Under the pieces are notes generated by a model. It worked only from the letters and a program-made list of their open reading frames with translations, ran no database searches and had not been told where the DNA came from. Positions 9,713 to 21,149 of a stretch of 64,000 nt of DNA are shown here, one piece after another (the stretch's first letter is position 1; every line of letters begins with the position of its first letter). The translations under genes were made by a program, and so were the position numbers. The stretch comes from Hydrogenophaga sp. 2FB (lineage in GTDB: Bacteria; Pseudomonadota; Gammaproteobacteria; Burkholderiales; Burkholderiaceae_C), in assembly GCF_005503365.1 (NCBI RefSeq), contig NZ_SCML01000031.1, positions 1 through 64,000 of the forward strand, written 5' to 3'.

Positions 9713-10018
9713 CGAATCTGTGCCATAATCGTGGGCTTCGCAGGCAACTGCGATGATTTGTGCATCTGCCTCACACACCAGGCTCCCCGAACACCCGGTT
9801 GGCACGTTGTCCGTCAAGGACTTCACCAACTCCAGCGGATGGGGCCTTCGCTCCCGGCGTCACGCTTCTTTCTGTGACCCAAGGCGCGTCGATCGTTTGA
9901 TGGTTGATGTTTTGTAACCACGAACGGATCCGACGCCACGGAGCTGCCACCTTTTCAGGTCGGCCGTCCCTTCAACGTTTGCATTCGATCAATTGCGCCT
10001 GATGGCGCATGGACGAAC
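9713..10018 (+). promoter_or_regulatory. Promoter and long leader of the RNA helicase gene
   Basis: About 300 bp without a convincing gene. A CATAAT hexamer at 9724-9729 could be a -10 box, which would leave an untranslated leader of roughly 280 nt before the helicase ATG. Long structured leaders are common for cold-shock-type DEAD-box helicases. A 66-codon open frame inside it (9677-9877) has no recognisable product. Promoter position is inferred from one hexamer only; no good -35 was found. Confidence 0.35.
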
Positions 10019-11962
10019 ATGAGCGACTCTTTTGAAGCCCGCGGCGATTTCACGCCCGAAACCCTGTCTGCCGATACGGACGCAGACACCTCCACCCCCA
10101 TGACCGCTGAAGCCGTCGAGCCTGTGGTGCCGGCCGGCCCCAACGGCTTCGAACTGCTGGGCCTCGCGCCCGAGCTGGTGCAAGCTTGCGTGGACCTCGG
10201 TTACACGCAGCCCACCGGCGTGCAGAACAACGTGATCCCCAAGGCCTTGCTGGCCGAAGGCGAGCAGCGTTTTGCCGACCTGATGGTCTCCAGCCAGACC
10301 GGCAGCGGCAAGACCGCCGCCTTCCTGCTGCCCGTGCTGCACACCCTGCTGCAGCAGCGCGCCGCCGCCGATGCCAAGGAACGCGCCGAACGCGAGCAAG
10401 CCGTGGCCGATGCCCTGGCCCGTGGCGAAGCACCGCCCAAGGCGCCCAAGCGCAAGGACCCGACCAGCTCGCGCAACTTCAAGCCCGCCACGCCCGGCGC
10501 GCTGATCCTGTGCCCCACGCGCGAACTCGCGCAGCAGGTGGCCAACGACGCCATCGACCTCGTGCGCCACTGCCGCGGCCTGCGCATCGCCAACGTGGTG
10601 GGCGGCATGCCTTACCAGTTGCAGATCGCGCGCTTGCAGAACGCCGACCTCGTCGTCGCCACGCCGGGCCGCCTGCTCGACCTGCAGCGCTCGCAGCAGC
10701 TCAAGCTCGACCAGGTGCAGTTCCTGGTGGTGGACGAAGCCGACCGCATGCTCGACCTCGGCTTCTCCGACGACCTCGCCGAAGTCAACGCCCTGACCAG
10801 CCAGCGCCGCCAGACCATGATGTTCAGCGCGACCTTCGCGCCGCGCATCCAGCAACTCGCCATGCGCGTGATGCACGAGAACGGCAAGCACGCGCAAAAG
10901 GTGCAGATCGATTCGCCGCAAGAGCAACACGCCAACATCAAGCAGGTGCTGTTCTGGGCCGACCAGGCCGACCACAAGCGCAAGCTGCTCGACCACTGGT
11001 TGCGCGACACCACCATCAACCAGGCCGTGGTGTTCTGCAGCACGCAGATCGAGTGCGATGGCCTGGCCAACGACCTGCAGCAATCCGGCTTCGCCGCCGT
11101 GGCACTGCACGGCGCGCTGAACCAGGGCATGCGCAACCGCCGCCTGCAGGCGCTGCGCGCTGGCCAAGTGCAGATCCTGGTCGCCACCGATGTTGCCGCT
11201 CGCGGTATCGACGTGCCCACCATCACCCACGTCTTCAACTTCGGCCTGCCGATGAAGGCCGAGGACTATACGCACCGCATCGGCCGCACCGGCCGTGCGG
11301 GCCGCGATGGCCTGGCCGTCACGTTCGCCGAGTTCCGCGACCGCCGCAAGATCGGCGACATCGAAGCCTTCACGCGCCAGCGCCTCAACGTCGAGACCGT
11401 GCCCGGCCTCGAGCCGCGCCAGCGCGCGCCGCAACCCGAGTTCGGTGGCCGTGGCCGCCCGGCCGGTCGTGGTGACCGCTTCGGTGGTGGTGGTGGTGAT
11501 CGCAACTACGCCGACCGCAGCAACTTCAATTCCCGTGGTCCCGCACCGCGCGGCCCGCGTTTCGAAGGCCGTCCGGAACAAGGCCGCTTCGATGCACCGC
11601 GCGCCGAGCACGGCCGCCCCGATGCGCGCTTCGACCCGCGTTTCGAAGGCCGCGCCGAGCCGCGCAGCGAGAACCGCTTTGACAACCGCGGTGAAGGCCG
11701 TGGTGACCAGGGCGGCTACCGCAACGACACGCGCCCCGCAGGCCGTTCGTTCGACCGCGCACCGGGCGCCCGCCCAGGTTTCGGTCCCAAGCCCGCCGGT
11801 GGTTTCTCCAGCTTCGGTCGCAGCGACAAGGGCGGCGAACCGCGCGGTGGCTTTAGCGACCGTGGCAACGCTGAACGCGGCGCCATGCGCGGTGGCGAGT
11901 TCGCACCGCGCCGCCCCGAGGGCGCTCCGTCGCGTCCGATGGCGCGCCGCACGCCGCGCTGA
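10019..11962 (+). CDS. rhlE: RhlE-type DEAD-box RNA helicase with Arg/Gly-rich tail
   Basis: ATP-dependent RNA helicase (647 residues) for RNA remodelling, ribosome assembly or decay. Helicase motifs in order: Q motif GYTQPTGVQ at 61-69, motif I GSGKT 95-99, Ia PTREL 166-170, II DEAD 239-242, III SAT 270-272, V ATDVAARGID 389-398 and VI HRIGRTGR 419-426. Between motifs I and Ia is a charged Ala/Lys/Glu insertion (about 112-158). From about residue 450 a low-complexity tail rich in RG, FxGR and FD repeats extends to the C-terminus, suited to RNA binding and condensate formation. It stands alone, followed by a strong terminator. Confidence 0.92.
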   Translation: MSDSFEARGDFTPETLSADTDADTSTPMTAEAVEPVVPAGPNGFELLGLAPELVQACVDLGYTQPTGVQNNVIPKALLAEGEQRFADLMVSSQTGSGKTAAFLLPVLHTLLQQRAAADAKERAEREQAVADALARGEAPPKAPKRKDPTSSRNFKPATPGALILCPTRELAQQVANDAIDLVRHCRGLRIANVVGGMPYQLQIARLQNADLVVATPGRLLDLQRSQQLKLDQVQFLVVDEADRMLDLGFSDDLAEVNALTSQRRQTMMFSATFAPRIQQLAMRVMHENGKHAQKVQIDSPQEQHANIKQVLFWADQADHKRKLLDHWLRDTTINQAVVFCSTQIECDGLANDLQQSGFAAVALHGALNQGMRNRRLQALRAGQVQILVATDVAARGIDVPTITHVFNFGLPMKAEDYTHRIGRTGRAGRDGLAVTFAEFRDRRKIGDIEAFTRQRLNVETVPGLEPRQRAPQPEFGGRGRPAGRGDRFGGGGGDRNYADRSNFNSRGPAPRGPRFEGRPEQGRFDAPRAEHGRPDARFDPRFEGRAEPRSENRFDNRGEGRGDQGGYRNDTRPAGRSFDRAPGARPGFGPKPAGGFSSFGRSDKGGEPRGGFSDRGNAERGAMRGGEFAPRRPEGAPSRPMARRTPR

Positions 11963-12022
11963 GGCGGTCGACAAGGGCTCGCATCAAAGCCCTTGCGCCC
12001 GAGCCCTGACGGTTAATCCAAA

Positions 12023-12058
12023 AAGGAAGCCCCTCGGCGCGAGCCGAGGGGCTTCCTT
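12023..12058 (+). terminator. Strong intrinsic terminator after rhlE
   Basis: AAGGAAGCCCCTCGGC, loop GCGA, GCCGAGGGGCTTCCTT: a perfect 16-bp stem with a stable GNRA-type loop, about 60 bp after the helicase stop codon. A-rich bases (CCAAAAAGG) precede it, so it may also stop transcripts of the convergent LRR-like gene. Confidence 0.88.
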
Positions 12059-12155
12059 GTTTGAGAGGTCAAGGCGTTCTGCTATCTGCCCTCTGCCATC
12101 TTCACGGCGAATTGTTTGAATGCAAGAAGTCTGTCATGCAGTCGGCGTGGAACTC

Positions 12156-14171
<2,016 letters not shown>

Positions 14172-14356
14172 CAATGCTCTCCTTCGGGTTGAGGTAGAGC
14201 ATTTGTAACTTCCGCCTTTGGGCGGTTCAAACGCGCCGTGCAACCATCGAGCTCGAAGCTTCGTGTGATGTTCGGCGGAGGAGCGGTTGGGCCGCAGAAC
14301 ACGTACAGCGGTATGGTGCGCCGCTGTTGTGGTGGCCGTGGGACAAGCCTTCTTGC

Positions 14357-15805
14357 CTACCCGCCCAGCACCTTCCAAAGCGCGATGCGGTTGGCCTGCT
14401 CGGACAGGCGCAAGGCGATCAGGTTCTGTTGCGCCGCGTACAGGCTGCGCTGTGCGTCGAGCACCGTGAGGTAGTTGTCCACACCCGAGGTGAAGCGCGC
14501 TTCGGACAACTCGAAGGCCTGTGCGTTGGCTGCCACCACCGCTTCCTGTGCGCTCAGCCGGGCCTGCCATTGCTCGCGCTCGGCCAAGGCGTCGGACGCT
14601 TCGCGGAACGCGGTCTGGATGGTCTTCTCGTACTGGGAGATCGCGATCTCGCGGTTGGCCTTGGCCACGTCCACCGCCGCACGGCCGCTGCCGCCGTCGA
14701 AGATCGGGAAACGGATCTGCGGCACGAAGCTCCAGCTGCCGTTGCCGGTGCCGAACAGGTTGTCCAGCTCGCGGCTGCCGGTGCCCACGCTGGTGGTAAG
14801 GCTGATGGTCGGGAACAGCGCGGCTCTGGCGGCCGCCACGTTCGCCGCCATGGCGCGCAGGTTCAGTTCGGACGCGCGCACGTCGGGGCGCGAGAGCAAC
14901 ACGGTGGATTCGAGCGTGGCCGGGCGTTCCAGCAGGGAGGCGGGCGCCTGGGTGCCTTGCAAGGTGTCGGCCGTGGGCAGCCAGTCGGGATTCAAGCCGT
15001 TGCCGACCAGCAAGGCCAGGGCATTGCGGTCCTTCGCCACCTGCGCGGTGAAGGCCGCCACGTCGCCGCGCGCGGTCTCGACCGTGCTGCGGTTCTGAGC
15101 GAGCACAAGGCCGGAGGTGGCGCCCAACGCGTGGATGCGCTCGGTGAGCTGGTAGGCCTTTTCACGGCCGGCCAACGTGTCCTGCGCCAGCTTCAGGCGC
15201 GACTGGTTGGCGGCCAGGTTGAGCCAGGCGTTGGCCACGTCGGCCACCAGCGTGATGCGCACGTTCTGCTGGTTCGCCTCGGACTGCAGGAACTGCTGCA
15301 GCGCCGCGTCGTTCAGGTTGCGCACGCGGCCCCACAGGTCCAGCTCGAAGCTGGTGATGGCCAGTTGCGCGGTGTACTGGGTGCTGGTGGTGGGGTTGCC
15401 GGAGTTGGAGAGGTCCGCCGGCGTGCGGGCCCGGCTGCCCTGGGCGTTGGCCGCCACGGTGGGCAACTGCGCGGCGCTGGTGATGCCGTACTGCGCCCGG
15501 GCGCGCTCGATGTTGAATAGCGCGGTGCGCAGGTCGCGGTTGTAGGTGAGCGCCTGGGCGATGGTCTGGCGCAGGCCGGGGTGTTGCACCCAGACGAGGG
15601 CCTGCGCTTCGTCCAGCGCCTTTTGCGTGGCGTCGGCCGGTGCTTGCGGCTGGCCAATGACGGGAGCGACCACGCCTTGCACATCGGGTTGGGCCGGTGG
15701 TGTCAGCGCGCAACCGGCCACGAGCGCTGCGCTCAGCAGCGTCAAAGGGGTCCACAAGCGAAGGTTCACGGTGCGGCTCGGAAAACGGTTCGGGCTGCGC
15801 GGCAT
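14357..15805 (-). CDS. RND efflux outer-membrane lipoprotein (NodT/OprM family)
   Basis: Outer-membrane channel of a tripartite efflux pump, 482 residues. The lipobox LVAGC follows a signal peptide starting around the second hydrophobic run, so it is a lipoprotein. Two OEP repeats are readable: QALTYNRDLRTALFNIERARAQ with SFELDLWGRVRN, then RPDVRASELNLRAMAANVAAAR with FPIFDGG and YLTVLDAQRSLYAAQQ. Its ATG overlaps the RND stop by one base (TGATG), so translation is coupled. Last gene of the operon; a 185-bp region separates it from the LRR-like gene. Confidence 0.94.
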   Translation of the reverse strand: MPRSPNRFPSRTVNLRLWTPLTLLSAALVAGCALTPPAQPDVQGVVAPVIGQPQAPADATQKALDEAQALVWVQHPGLRQTIAQALTYNRDLRTALFNIERARAQYGITSAAQLPTVAANAQGSRARTPADLSNSGNPTTSTQYTAQLAITSFELDLWGRVRNLNDAALQQFLQSEANQQNVRITLVADVANAWLNLAANQSRLKLAQDTLAGREKAYQLTERIHALGATSGLVLAQNRSTVETARGDVAAFTAQVAKDRNALALLVGNGLNPDWLPTADTLQGTQAPASLLERPATLESTVLLSRPDVRASELNLRAMAANVAAARAALFPTISLTTSVGTGSRELDNLFGTGNGSWSFVPQIRFPIFDGGSGRAAVDVAKANREIAISQYEKTIQTAFREASDALAEREQWQARLSAQEAVVAANAQAFELSEARFTSGVDNYLTVLDAQRSLYAAQQNLIALRLSEQANRIALWKVLGG

Positions 15806-18800
15806 CAGGCTTCTCCCTGCACAGCGAGTTGCGCGGCCGTGGCGGCGGGCGGGGTGGCGAGTGGGGCCGTGGGCGAGGCCGCGGGCGGCGTCGCGAGTGG
15901 GACGTCTTCGGGGGCCTTCTGTCGGCGGTTGACCCAGCTGCGCACCAGCAGGAAAAACACCGGCACGAAGAACAGGCCGAGCATGGTGGAGAGCACGGTG
16001 CCGCCCAGCACGGCGGTGCCGATGGCCTGGCGGCTGGCAGCGCCCGGGCCGGTGCCCAGCGCGAGCGGCAGCACGCCGAAGCCGAAGGCCAACGAGGTCA
16101 TCAGGATCGGGCGCAGGCGCCGTCGCACGGCTTCGACCACGGCCTCGAACACGCTGCGGCCCTGGTCCTGCAACTGCACCGCGAACTCGACGATCAGGAT
16201 GGCGTTCTTCGACGCCAGGCCGACGGTGGTGAGCAGGCCGACCTGGAAGTACACGTCGTTGGACATGCCCCGCGTGTAGGTGGCCAGGAGCGCGCCGACC
16301 ACGCCCAGCGGCACGGCCAGGATGACCGAGAACGGCACGCTCCAGCTTTCGTACAGCGCGGCCAGGCACAGGAACACGAACAGGATGGAGATGGCGTAGA
16401 GCAGCGGCGCTTGCGCGCCCGACTGGCGTTCCTGCAATGAGGCGCCGGTCCATTCGTAGCCGATGCCCAGGGGCATCTCTTTCATGATCTTTTCCACCGC
16501 ACGCATGGCGGCGCCCGAACTCACGCCCGGCGCGGTCAGGGCCAGCATTTCCATCGCGGGCGCGCCGTTGTAGCGCATGAGCTGCGGCGCGCTGCTGGTC
16601 CAGGTGGTCGAGGTGAAGGACGACATCGGCACCATTTCGCCGCTGCGGTTGCGCACGGCCCACTGGCCGATGTCCTGGGGCAGCATGCGGTAGGGCGCAT
16701 CGCCCTGCACGTACACGCGCTTGACGCGGCCGTTGTGCACGAAGTCGTTCACATAGCTCCCGCCGATGGCGCTGGAGAGCACGCTGTTGATGTCGTTGGT
16801 GGCCACGCCCAGCGCGGCGGCCTTGCGGTCGTCGATCACCACCTTGAGCTCGGAGGTGACGTCGAAGTCGGTGGTGCGCATGTTCACCAGTTCCGGGCGC
16901 TGGTTGGCCAGCTCGATCACCTTGTCTTTCGCGGCGCGCAGCGCGTCGTTGCCCAGGCCGTTGATATCCTTGAGCATGAAGTTCACACCTGCGTCCGAGC
17001 CCAGGCCGCGAACGGCGGGTGGCATGGACACGAAGATGCGCGCTTGGCGGATGCGCGCGAGTTCCTTCGTTGCCTTGCGCGAAATGGCTTCGGCGCTCTG
17101 CTCGGGGTTGGGTCGCTCGTCCCAGGGCTTGAGGCGCACGAAGATGTTGCCCGAGCTCTGGTTGCCGCTGTTGCCCGCGAGCGAGTTCACGCGCAGCACG
17201 TCGGGCTGGGCCTGGAAGTAACGTGTGATGTCTTGCAGCACCACGTCCAGCTGCGCGTCGGACGAGCCGGCGGGCAGGGTGACGCTGGCGGTGATGAAGC
17301 CCTGGTCTTCGACCGGCAGGAACGAGGTGGGCAGCTTCTGGAACAGCAGCACCACGCCACCGATGATCAACACGTAGATCAGCAGCATGCGCTTGGCGCG
17401 TTGCAGCAGCCGGCGCACGGTGCCCTGGTAGCGCGTGGCGTTGCGGTCGAAGCCGGTGTTGAACCCCCGGAAGAAACGATCGACGTGGCCCAGCCAACCC
17501 TTGCGCGGCTCGCCATAGTTGTGCTCCGTGGGCTTGAGGATGGTCGCGCACAGGGCCGGGGTGAGCGTGAGCGCCACCAGCACCGAGAACGCCATGGCCG
17601 AAACGATGGCGACCGAGAACTGCCGGTAGATCACCCCCACCGAGCCCGAGAAGAAGGCCATGGGAATGAACACGGCCGCCAGCGTGAGGCCGATGCCCAC
17701 CAGCGCGGGCGTGATTTCCTTCATCGACTTGATGGTCGCTTCCTTGGCCGGCAGATGCTCCTGGTGCATCACCCGCTCCACGTTTTCCACCACCACGATC
17801 GCGTCGTCCACCAGCAGGCCAATGGACAGCACCATGGCGAACATGGTGAGCATGTTGATGGAGTAGCCCATGACGGACAGCACGCCGAAGGTGCCCAGCA
17901 GCACCACCGGCACGGCGATGGCCGGGATCAGCGTGGCGCGCAGGTTCTGCAGGAAGACGTACATCACGATCACGACCAGCAGCAAGGCCTCGAACAGCGT
18001 GATGGCCACTTCCTTGATCGATGCCTTCACGTAGGGCGTGGAGTCCGAACTGATGACGCCGGTGATGCCGTCGGGGAAGAAGGGCGCGAGTTCGGCCATC
18101 TTGGCGTTGATCGCGGTGGCCACCGCCATGGCGTTGGCGCCGTCGGCCAGCACGATGCCCAGGCCGGCGCCGGGCTGGTTGTTCAGGCGCGACTTGACGG
18201 TGAGGTTGTCGGCGTCGAGTTCCACGCGGCCGATATCGCCCACGGTGACCACCGAGCCATCGGTGGCGGACTTGAGCACGATGTTGCGGAATTCTTCAGG
18301 CGTCTTGAGCTTGGTGCGCGCCGTGATGGTGGCGTTGAGCATCTGGTCTTTCACCGCCGGCAGCGCCCCGAGCTGACCGGCCGACACCTGGGCGTTCTGC
18401 GAGTTCAGCGCCGAGATGACGTCCGAGGGCATGAGCGCGAACTGCTCCATCTTGGCCGGGTCCATCCAGATCCGCATGGCGTAGTTCGTGCCGAACACGT
18501 TCACGTCGCCCACGCCGTCGATGCGCGAGATCACATCGACCACGTTGCTGTTGATGTAGTCGCCAATCGCCACCTGCGTCACCGACGGGTCGGGCGAGGT
18601 GAAGACGAAGGTCATCAGGTTGTCCTGACCGCCCTTGTTGACGAACACGCCGCGGCTCTTCACGGACTCGGGCAGGCGGTTCATGGCGGCCTGCAGCTTG
18701 TTCTGCACCTGCACCTGGGCCACGTCGATGTCCGTGCCCGGCGCGAAGGTGAGCTGCGTGCGCGAGCGGCCGGCGGAGTCGCTGGTCGAGCTCATGTAGA

Positions 18801-19026
18801 GCACGTTGTCGATGCCCTTGAGCTGCTGCTCGATCACCTGCGTGACGGAGTCGGCCACGGTCTCGGCCGAGGCGCCGGTGTACAGGGTGTTGATCGACAC
18901 GCGCGGCGGCGCGATGTCCGGGTACTGCTCCAGCGGCAGAGTGAAGATCGACATCGCCCCCGCCAGCATGATCACGATGGACAGCACCCAGGCGAAGACG
19001 GGGCGGTGAATGAAGAACTGGGCCAT
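15805..19026 (-). CDS. RND multidrug efflux transporter (HAE1/AcrB family)
   Basis: Proton-driven inner-membrane pump, 1073 residues, starting MAQFFIHRPVFAWVLSIVIM as AcrB, MexB and BpeB do. The proton-relay aspartates lie in LSIGLLVDDAIVVVENVERV (TM4), and the HAE1 signatures GVGDVNVFG and PLGVVGALL are present. The C-terminal tail is Ala/Pro-rich. Length and order (membrane fusion protein, pump, outer-membrane factor) match hydrophobic-drug exporters; the substrate cannot be told from sequence. A 74-bp gap follows the membrane fusion gene. Confidence 0.96.
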   Translation of the reverse strand: MAQFFIHRPVFAWVLSIVIMLAGAMSIFTLPLEQYPDIAPPRVSINTLYTGASAETVADSVTQVIEQQLKGIDNVLYMSSTSDSAGRSRTQLTFAPGTDIDVAQVQVQNKLQAAMNRLPESVKSRGVFVNKGGQDNLMTFVFTSPDPSVTQVAIGDYINSNVVDVISRIDGVGDVNVFGTNYAMRIWMDPAKMEQFALMPSDVISALNSQNAQVSAGQLGALPAVKDQMLNATITARTKLKTPEEFRNIVLKSATDGSVVTVGDIGRVELDADNLTVKSRLNNQPGAGLGIVLADGANAMAVATAINAKMAELAPFFPDGITGVISSDSTPYVKASIKEVAITLFEALLLVVIVMYVFLQNLRATLIPAIAVPVVLLGTFGVLSVMGYSINMLTMFAMVLSIGLLVDDAIVVVENVERVMHQEHLPAKEATIKSMKEITPALVGIGLTLAAVFIPMAFFSGSVGVIYRQFSVAIVSAMAFSVLVALTLTPALCATILKPTEHNYGEPRKGWLGHVDRFFRGFNTGFDRNATRYQGTVRRLLQRAKRMLLIYVLIIGGVVLLFQKLPTSFLPVEDQGFITASVTLPAGSSDAQLDVVLQDITRYFQAQPDVLRVNSLAGNSGNQSSGNIFVRLKPWDERPNPEQSAEAISRKATKELARIRQARIFVSMPPAVRGLGSDAGVNFMLKDINGLGNDALRAAKDKVIELANQRPELVNMRTTDFDVTSELKVVIDDRKAAALGVATNDINSVLSSAIGGSYVNDFVHNGRVKRVYVQGDAPYRMLPQDIGQWAVRNRSGEMVPMSSFTSTTWTSSAPQLMRYNGAPAMEMLALTAPGVSSGAAMRAVEKIMKEMPLGIGYEWTGASLQERQSGAQAPLLYAISILFVFLCLAALYESWSVPFSVILAVPLGVVGALLATYTRGMSNDVYFQVGLLTTVGLASKNAILIVEFAVQLQDQGRSVFEAVVEAVRRRLRPILMTSLAFGFGVLPLALGTGPGAASRQAIGTAVLGGTVLSTMLGLFFVPVFFLLVRSWVNRRQKAPEDVPLATPPAASPTAPLATPPAATAAQLAVQGEA

Positions 19027-19100
19027 GGAGCAGCGTTTCGGAGGTCGGTTGGTTCAATGAGTCAGGGTGTTGCCGTGGGTTCCACCCTGCCGCTGCGCGC

Positions 19101-20417
19101 TCAGGGAGCGGGGCGTTTCGCCGGTGCCTTGCCGCCGGACGCATCCGCCTGCGCAACCACCACGCGGTTGCCTTCCACGCGCATTTCGAGCGGCGTCACG
19201 CTCTGACCCACGCGGGCTTTCTGGAAGCCGTCGACCATCACCCGGTCGCCACTCGCCAGGCCTTCGGCCACCAGCCACTGGGCGCCCAGGGCCTGGCCGA
19301 GCTTGATGGGGCGCTTTTCGATCTTGTTCTCGGCCGTGATGACCTGCACGCTCGGGTTGCCAGCCGGGTCGCGCCGCACGGCGGGCTGCGGCACCACGAT
19401 GGCGTCGCTGGCTTCGCCGGTGGCCAGCTGCGCGCGCACGTACATGCCGGGCATCAGCACGCGGTCGGGATTGGGCACGGTGGCGCGCAGGGTGATCGCG
19501 CCGGTGGTCTGGCTCACGCTGGCCCCGGTGAACTGCAAGGTGCCCACGTGGGGGTACTTGCTGCCGTCTTCCAGGATCAGGCGCACCTTGGCGGCATTGC
19601 CTTCGACCTTGCCGAACACGCCGGCCTGCCATTGGCGGCGCAGCTCTAGCAGCTCGGCGCTGGACTGGGTGATGTCGACCAGGATCGGGTTGAGCTGGCT
19701 GATGGTGGTGAGCGGCTGCGTCTGGTTGGCGGTGACCAGCGCACCCGGCAGCACGGTGGACAGATCGATCTGCCCGCTGATGGGCGCGGTGATGCGGCTG
19801 TATTGCAGGTTGATGCGGGCGTTGTCCAGCGCGGCTTGCGCGACGGCGACGTCGGCCGCGCCCTGGGCCGCCTGGGCCTGGCTTTCGTCGTTGGCCTGGC
19901 GGCTGATGGCATCGATCTTCACCAGCTCGGCATTGCGCGCGGCGTTGGCTCTGGAGGTTTGCGCGGAGGCGCGGGCCTTGGCCAGCGCGGCTTCGGCGCT
20001 GGAGACGGCCGCCTGCAGCGAGCGCGAATCGATCTGGTACAGCGGCTGCCCGGCCTTGACGATGGCGCCTTCGGTGAACAGGCGCTGCTGCAGGATGCCC
20101 GAGACCTGGGGCCGCACTTCCGCACTCTGGGACGCCTTGGTGCGGCCGGTCAGGTCGGTGTGCAGGCCTTGGGCCTTCGGTGCGATGGTGATGTAGCCCA
20201 CGCTCGGCGGCGGTGGAGGCGCGGCCGCGCTGCTGGCGTCCTTGCCGTTGCACGCCGCCACCATCGCCGCCACGGCCAGCGCCGTGCCGACCCCGGCCCA
20301 GCGCCGGGAGACCGTCTGTCGAGCAGGGCGCGGCGTGGCGGACGGGTGCTCGGAAGCCGGCTTTTCGTGATCGACGGAGTGCGGGGATGTGGATGGCATG
20401 GGGTTCAGGACGGACAT
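19101..20417 (-). CDS. RND efflux periplasmic adaptor (AcrA/MexA family)
   Basis: Membrane fusion protein, 438 residues. A 36-residue polar extension precedes a signal sequence with lipobox MVAACNG, so it is a lipid-anchored adaptor. Order of domains: VGYITIAPKAQGLHTDLTGR (barrel), EVRPQVSGILQQRLFTEGAIVKAG (lipoyl half), a long alpha-hairpin about 110-190, then ITAPISGQIDLSTVLPGALV (second lipoyl half). A second ATG six codons in (MPSTSPHS) is an equally plausible start. First gene of the pump operon. Confidence 0.94.
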   Translation of the reverse strand: MSVLNPMPSTSPHSVDHEKPASEHPSATPRPARQTVSRRWAGVGTALAVAAMVAACNGKDASSAAAPPPPPSVGYITIAPKAQGLHTDLTGRTKASQSAEVRPQVSGILQQRLFTEGAIVKAGQPLYQIDSRSLQAAVSSAEAALAKARASAQTSRANAARNAELVKIDAISRQANDESQAQAAQGAADVAVAQAALDNARINLQYSRITAPISGQIDLSTVLPGALVTANQTQPLTTISQLNPILVDITQSSAELLELRRQWQAGVFGKVEGNAAKVRLILEDGSKYPHVGTLQFTGASVSQTTGAITLRATVPNPDRVLMPGMYVRAQLATGEASDAIVVPQPAVRRDPAGNPSVQVITAENKIEKRPIKLGQALGAQWLVAEGLASGDRVMVDGFQKARVGQSVTPLEMRVEGNRVVVAQADASGGKAPAKRPAP

Positions 20418-20823
20418 TCGGGAGACGAGACGACGCGCATGGGGCCGGCTGCTGGCCGGGCGTGGGTGCCCTACAAGTAACCGATTATTTGCAAACCAAC
20501 ATGTCGGTTGTGTAAACCCGGCATGAAGGTCGCATAAAAGTGCTCCGCGCGCACGGCCCTTGTGAGAGACCGGGTGCCGGAGCGTTTTAATCAGACCCGC
20601 GGAGAACCCAGGAGTTCTATCAGATTCCCGACCAATTCGTTATTGGTGAGAACCGTCGAAGCGCGCGGCGTTGACACTTTCGTCACGCCCCGGCTTGGTG
20701 CAGAGGCGGCTTTAGCTCGCCTGCAGCGCCTTTAGCCGCCCGCTCGTCTGGTTGGCGAGGTCCTGCAGGTCGGCCAGGTAGCGCTCGACCAGCCATCCCC
20801 GGCTGCCCGGACTGACGCGGCGG
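20418..20823. other. 406-bp intergenic region upstream of the pump operon
   Basis: The part next to the pump gene (20418-20600) is AT-rich and carries a palindromic operator candidate, described separately. No regulator gene is present. The part at about 20711-20820 reads, on the minus strand, as an open frame ending WLVERYLADLQDLANQTS and a further 8 residues before TAA; it looks coding-like but has no start and no recognised family, so it may be a gene remnant. Confidence 0.4.
20494..20509. promoter_or_regulatory. Operator-like palindrome upstream of RND operon
   Basis: AACCAACATGTCGGTT matches its own reverse complement at 14 of 16 positions around a central ACATGT. The form and place resemble TetR/AcrR-type operators upstream of acrAB-like operons. 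A second AACCGA copy lies at 20479-20484. The protein that would bind it is not encoded next to the pump. Confidence 0.5.
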
Positions 20824-21144
20824 TCAGAGACCCGACGTCAGCTTGAGCCCGACCACGCCCCCCAGGATCAGCGCGATGCAGAAGAGCCGCAAGGGAGCGG
20901 CCGAGTCGCCCATCACCGCGATGCCCAGCAGGGCGGTGCCCGCCGCGCCGATGCCGGTCCACACGGCATAGCCGGTGCCCACGGGCAGCGTGCGCAGCGA
21001 GAGCGAGAGCAGCACCACACTCGACACGCCCGTGGCGAGCGTGAGCAGCGAAGGCCACAGACGCGTGAACCCCAGAGAGGCCTTCATGGCCAGGGCGAAT
21101 GCGATTTCTAGAAGGCCGGCGATGCCGAGCAGGACCCAAGCCAT
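20824..21144 (-). CDS. sugE: SMR-family guanidinium/quaternary-ammonium exporter SugE (Gdx)
   Basis: Small multidrug resistance protein of 106 residues with four membrane helices. It has the essential membrane Glu at position 13 (GLLEIAFALAMK) and the SugE/Gdx hallmark LPVGTGYAVWTGIGAAGTAL followed by GDSAAPLRLF and GLKLTSGL. Members export guanidinium ion or quaternary ammonium compounds as antiparallel dimers. It starts 5 bp after the AhpD-like gene ends, so the two are probably co-transcribed. Confidence 0.9.
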   Translation of the reverse strand: MAWVLLGIAGLLEIAFALAMKASLGFTRLWPSLLTLATGVSSVVLLSLSLRTLPVGTGYAVWTGIGAAGTALLGIAVMGDSAAPLRLFCIALILGGVVGLKLTSGL

Positions 21145-21149
21145 GGGTC

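Noticed and set aside
9677..9877. 66-codon frame in the helicase leader
   Set aside because: No ribosome site, no family resemblance; better explained as untranslated leader.
16735..19206. 823-codon open frame on the plus strand opposite the RND pump gene
   Set aside because: It is antisense to a full-length RND protein, has His/Arg/Gly-biased composition and no recognisable domain: a GC-rich shadow frame.
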